Below, piece after piece: positions 58,901 through 64,000 of a DNA stretch of 64,000 nucleotides. Position 1 is the stretch's first letter, and the number at the start of each line of letters is the position of its first letter. The stretch spans positions 7,502,001 to 7,566,000 of the forward strand of contig JACDQD010000103.1 of NCBI GenBank assembly GCA_019843655.1, written 5' to 3'. The translations under genes were made by a program, and so were the position numbers. Under the pieces are notes generated by a model. It made no database searches. It had not been told where the DNA came from and worked only from the letters and a program-made list of their open reading frames with translations. The DNA is from Lethocerus indicus. Lineage: Eukaryota > Arthropoda > Insecta > Hemiptera > Belostomatidae.

Positions 58901-61900
58901 GAAATATTAAAACGTTTCTGACATTCATGGAGACAGCCCCAGACATACTTGTACGGTTTAAATTCATATTGATACAAACTACTTATATAAATGACCTAAT
59001 AAACATAGATCCGTATATAACATAGATATTAACATTTTAGAAAACTTAATAAATAGACCATATAAACAAGGTATAATGAAAGGGGTTGAGGCTTCTTTCT
59101 GTTTTAAGTTAGACTCAGAAATCGGAAAAAGTACAAAAATAGTACAGTAGGAAAAATATAAAAATAAGTGATCTTCGTACAAATGTCCCAGGATCCACTA
59201 AAACCAAATACCTTGACAATCTCAGAAACCGTATACGAGTATTTCGTACACAGCCATTGAAAGCCAAGCGTGTTTCGCTCTCAGTGAAATAAATAGCACT
59301 TTAAATACAGATAGCCATTTGCAAAGTAGACTGGTGTGTAAATATTGGTAGCATTTCATGGTATTTAATTAGGTGCTCAGAGGTTGTGGAATTAGTGGAA
59401 ACCGCCAAGCCCAGGCCAAAGTGAATATTGACTAGAATACATTATTAATTAAACGCTTCAGTTTATAACGTAAATTTAAATTTCTTTAATCCTCTAACAG
59501 ATCACGTTTCCTTATTGCTGATGTGCAGAAACCCAGGGACTTAGTAATATGGTAGGAGTCAAAGTAAAATATTTCCGACTAGAGGACGATTTACATTGAA
59601 TTGACTTTTCCGCATACTCCGTTAGACATGAAACGAACCATTGACAACAGGACATCGTTAAATTTAAAGAAAACATTTACAGCCAGGTTTCTCACATTGA
59701 GTTGATACATATTCGTTACTAATTTGGTACACAGAACCCAAAAACATGTGAATAGACTTTAATATTATTTCCAATGTTAAATTCTCTTCCTTTCTGTCTG
59801 AGTAAAGTTTTTAACGTTTCGAAGAAAATAACTCCTTCCTAAAATTTGATAATAATGGAAATTATTATTCTTCATTTACACTGAGCTAAAAAAACTGCCG
59901 AAAAAACTATTTCGGGTCGGGCTGTATTTTGGCGGGTTAATGCAGCGCACCTGCACCCGACTTGTCGTGAGTTAATCTTGTTTAACTCCGGCCATTGCGA
60001 TATATGAACCTCACTAATTGCTTCAACGCCTATTTTTAATTCCGGACATAATTGCCGGATGCAAAATTTATTTTTTAAATTGATGCTGTAAATTGAACCA
60101 ACTTCTTTGGAGCCTGGGAACGGCCCCTGTTTTAAAAAGGTGTTCAACTACTTACGCTCAAAATGGACTACACTCGGTGTAATTTCGACGCAACTAATAA
60201 TTAACGCGATGACTCATTTTTATCCATTTCTTTGACTGTTACCATTATTCTGTTGTATATTATTTTCTCGGCGTTGTGCCCCCAACGAAGCCGATTGATA
60301 GGGTCTTAAGAGTTACGAAGAGTACGTGTCTTCACGGCGTTGTACCAATTGCCTTTAAATAATCGTCTGTAAATCCAGAAATATTACCAGAATGGTCAAA
60401 TTTTCAGTGAAATTAGACCTATAAATGGGTTTTTATGCCCTACATAGGACCAGGCAGGTCGTTCGTACTTATACTTGACGGTTTATTTATTTATTTAACC
60501 CGCTTCCCGTGAGTTCGGATGAGCGATGACTAACCCATCGGAGCGATTAGTATGCGATGCAGTAGTTCGGTCCAGCGCATTCCGAATTAATTTTTTGCCG
60601 ACAAAAGGTTTGAGAATGGTTTTGTTCGGTGGGGTGATTGTTCGGGGGGCCCTTGCCTGGGCCTGACAGGAACGGGCGGGGCGGCTCCTTTCCGAAAAGA
60701 GTTGTCTTTCCGAGACAAATGGCTCGTGAATATCAAAGTAAGATTGTTTCCGTCTAATGTCAGTACCAGCTAGGGGATACATCGCGCTCTCCGATCCCCC
60801 AAATTGTCCTCGTCAAACCTTTTGCACGAATCGAAAGGACAAAGGGTGCAGTGAAATCGAACGGGAAAGCCTATTGGAAATGTTCCCATTATAAATAGTT
60901 CTATAACTCCGTGTTAGTAAGTTGCCTTAAAGACTAGACTGCTGTTAGTTAGTAAGTCAAGCAAAAATGTTGAGAAAAAATACTCAATGCTAACGGGGGT
61001 GGGGTATACGAAAAAAAAATACGAGCAATTAATAATTTCAGTTATATCGGGAATAAACTGACAAAGAGACACTGGCGGCCGCTCCTCAGGCTCAGGTTTA
61101 CTAACGGGCGTCCTTCTAGTGGACCCCTACTAATAACCGAGGGACGGTACGCGTGTCCGTTTTGGACCCTAATAAGTTGAGTTCTATTTGTATTAGGAGT
61201 TTCGGTCGACGACACTGATAAGTGGATCAACACTCGGGCGGCCAACCCAAATATTTGCCGGAGGCCTCCCCACCGCCCGTTGCCCACAATCTGAAAGACT
61301 CTACCGCCCGGTAGGGGGAACCGAATCCGCTAAAGTTAAACACCGTCCGGGGCGCTAGGAAGAAATAGGTTTCGGCCCACTTCATCCCCAATTTAAATAT
61401 TTATAACGACCACATTAAATATAGTAATTATTCTTGTCCGTCTATCTCACCTTTTCTAACCATAATCGCCGTCGCGATTCTCTTTTATACATTCGTGCAA
61501 AGTGTACTCCGTGTAATAATAACATCCTTGATTTTCGTTTCTATTTACATCGGGACAAAATTAAGAATACGGGCGCGGCGCACACGGTTCGCGTCAAACC
61601 AGAGCCACCGACTACACTGGCTTTGCGCAGTTAAAGGGTTAATCTGAGGAACGAAAGCTTTATTGGGAAAAAAAATTCGATCCTCCAAACCTGGGAGTGA
61701 AATAAAATGCCCCTGTATATTTTCGAGCGTCATTCCTGCATTCTCTTTTTTCTAAGCGGAAGAAGTCCATTCTTCTTACATATAATTCGCGGCTTCGGGC
61801 CGATTTTCAGTACGAAGAATGAACCTTTTTACAGTTTGCGAATTATAATACGACTCCTGATCCCTATAAGAACCGATCTACTATCGTCACTCACCGGAAA

Positions 61901-62240
61901 ATTTGGGGCAGACCGGCTTCGCTTTACACTACGAGCGCCGCCCACAGTATTGGCTATAGTGGGCGGAAATGGTAATAGCGACCGAGACCGGTAATTTGAG
62001 AGCGCTCTCTCCGACGGGGCGGTACCGTTTGTTTCGGACGTCATAAAACCTCGCCGGTCCCTGTTGCTGCACTCCGCGTCATTTAATATATACAGTGTAA
62101 ACTTAATTCTGGGCCGCGTCCCCTTCGCTTCCACCGACACGTTCCGGCCAACAATAAACAACGGCCGCCATTATCTCCCCCCCCTGCCCCCATTTTTACC
62201 CCAAACTCAGGTAGATTCTTGTCTCGGCATGTTTATAATA

Positions 62241-62268
62241 TATAGTAGTGTATAGTAGTATAGTAGTG
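62241..62268. repeat. TAGTAGTG-type short tandem repeat
   Basis: TATAGTAGTG repeats about three times with one unit shortened to TATAGTA. Confidence 0.65.
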
Positions 62269-64000
62269 TAACTTGGTGTGTGCAAATTCTGTTGGCAATT
62301 AGAGATGCCGGAAACGATCAACGTGACGAATGAATGCATTTATTTTTTTGCAAGTCCTAATTTCGACGAGCCTGGTCCTGATATATATTTGGAATACTAC
62401 CCGACAAATCTATTGTTAATAGGTATTTATATTTAAGCGAGCCTTCAAAACTATATGTGGAAACTCTGGTTTAGTTAACTGTGATTTCCTTTGCCAGACT
62501 GCCAAGAATGAAAAAGCAGGAAAGTTAAATTGCTTCAAAACTGAATGATAATCGGATTATAAGCCAACTGGCGAACTTCAACTTTGTGATTTCTTAAGGT
62601 CGCATTCTAAAGTAGGAGTCGATATTGTTCTTAAGCGGTGTCGAGTGTTTATACACTTTTTTCTTTATATAAAAGTGGCGGGGTCGAGTGAAAAGAGGAA
62701 GGCCTAGTCTTTGGAGTAGGGCAGCGGTAAGTGGCCCCCCCATTGTCCAACTACAGCCCCTACAGCCTTAACGAACCCCCATCCGCGGCACTACCTTCGT
62801 CGACTATTCCCAGACCGGAGTGCCCTCCACTTCTCTGCCTACACCGAGGAAACCACTAAAACTCGGATTATATAGGAAACCCTTGATATGTGTGGTTTCG
62901 AAAAAATCCGGTTTTATTAATGCGCACCAAATTGTTGATACCATTCGTTTTGTTTTAATTTATGGAAATAGTTCGTATTCCAAAGCTTTAATTACGCATT
63001 AGTAATTCTCGCCTAATTTATATTATATTGTATAATAGTTTCCTCTATTGTAGTATACTTTAAATGGTAAGATACTACACAGGCAAATGTCAAAACACAC
63101 ATCAGAGATACGTTTTGTGTTATAACGTATTCTGGATGTTTCCTAAACGAAGGGAAATTATTTTGCATCATTATTCTCGTATATTGGCAGATATTTGAAC
63201 GATTCACTGTCGAAGCATTAATATTTACGGGCCGGTCGGTTAATAACAATGAAGAAACAAAATACAATATGCATTGGCCTTACCACTAACGCCTTATTTT
63301 CCCTAGCCTCGCAAATTGGAATTGAAACAATACAAGAAAAGTTAAAACTAAAACTTAGACCGTAAAAAATGAAAGGGATGGAATAAATTTTACCCGAGCC
63401 ACTAAAACTAGAAAAAAATTAATGAGTAAGGCCGAGCTGTTGAATGTCGAGAGGAAGAAATTGCTTTCTGTGACCGTAACCCCGAGTTTATGGACAACAA
63501 ACAAAGCTAAGTGCCCTTTCCGATTCACTTTTTTTTAGTTCCAATGAAAAAGCTTTTTCATTTAGACCGATCGCAAAACCTTCTGTATAATTTACACTGA
63601 GCGGAGTATCCCAGTATTTAAAGTGAAAATATAAGAATTCACTAGAAGTATTACTATTTCGTTTCTTAGTTTAATGCTCCGGATTTTAAATTATTGTTTT
63701 AAAATCAGGCAAAAAATATTTTATTTACAATTTAAAAATAGTTAAATAAGAAGTTAAGGTACAGGACCGATTCCTCTTTGAATGCATAATGGCAAAGGAC
63801 CTGCTAGAGTTTTTGTCCCCTCAGACTTAAACGGTGGTTGAATAAACGCGGGCATTTAGCTCATCTAAAAGTGAAACTCGCGTTGAGAAAAACAAATCCC
63901 CGCTCCAGTGCTCGTGCAAATTAAAATGTCAGAGGGTGAAATTGTCACATTTCTTCTTTTACCTGCATTTATTTATTTTGTAATAATTTCCAGCTTCACG

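Larger units (their letters stand above)
54200..64000. other. Non-coding stretch, no gene seen
   Basis: No supported gene in 9.8 kb. ORFs such as 54918-55409 (a repeat-derived Ser-Leu run plus flank), 56537-56818, 57855-58157 and 61707-61994 match no family. GC-rich CpG-containing patches lie at about 56040-56280, 58540-58620, 60600-60700 and 61900-62200. A short TAGTAGTG-type repeat is at 62241-62268. The right edge is AT-rich with nothing recognisable. Confidence 0.55.

Noticed and set aside
62170..62216. Pyrimidine-rich tract followed by CTCAG|GTAGAT
   Set aside because: The A-rich gap before the AG and the weak donor GTAGAT make a ratchet site unlikely.

Overview
This 64 kb window looks like non-coding DNA from a large animal genome, most likely an invertebrate and probably an arthropod. 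There is no rRNA, no confident tRNA and no bacterial gene organisation. No open reading frame resembles a protein family I know: the longest stop-free stretches are about 150-165 codons and look like chance ORFs. The sequence alternates AT-rich stretches with GC-rich patches in which CpG is not depleted. It is full of (TA)n and (GA)n microsatellites, long G or C runs, small inverted repeats and a few degraded transposons. The arthropod assignment is inference from this texture, from undepleted CpG and from the splice signals below; I cannot name a species.

The strongest functional signals are splicing and regulatory sites. Two zero-length-exon (recursive, 'ratchet') splice sites, each a pyrimidine tract followed by CAG|GTGAGT, lie on the + strand at 3166|3167 and 54164|54165. 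The second is followed 35 nt later by another good donor, the layout of a recursive-splicing exon. A TATA-containing candidate promoter with an ATG-less exon ending in CAAAG|GTAAGA lies between them at about 23.8-23.96 kb, also on +. My working model is that the window lies inside a very long + strand intron, or covers an upstream intron, an internal promoter and the first intron of a shorter isoform. The protein-coding exons would lie outside the window.

Layout. 1-8.4 kb: non-coding with the first ratchet site. 8.4-15.7 kb: a strong hairpin, a large (TC)n/(GA)n inverted microsatellite and non-coding DNA. 15.7-18.7 kb: GC-rich regulatory-looking DNA with three perfect POU octamers in 54 bp. 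20.2-23.3 kb: a 19-bp minisatellite, short tandem duplications and a long (TA)n tract. 23.8 kb: the candidate promoter and exon. 35.6-36.4 kb: two direct copies of a roughly 193-bp element, about 85% identical by hand alignment. 38.9-51.9 kb: four copies of an interspersed repeat, the best of which carries a hammerhead-ribozyme-like core. 42.87 kb: an inverted pair of SOX-type sites. 49.1 kb: a hAT-type MITE with terminal inverted repeats and an imperfect 8-bp target duplication. 54.2 kb: the second ratchet site. 54.2-64 kb: non-coding DNA with further microsatellites.

No set of genes working together can be described, because none is present. All alignments and motif counts here were done by eye.
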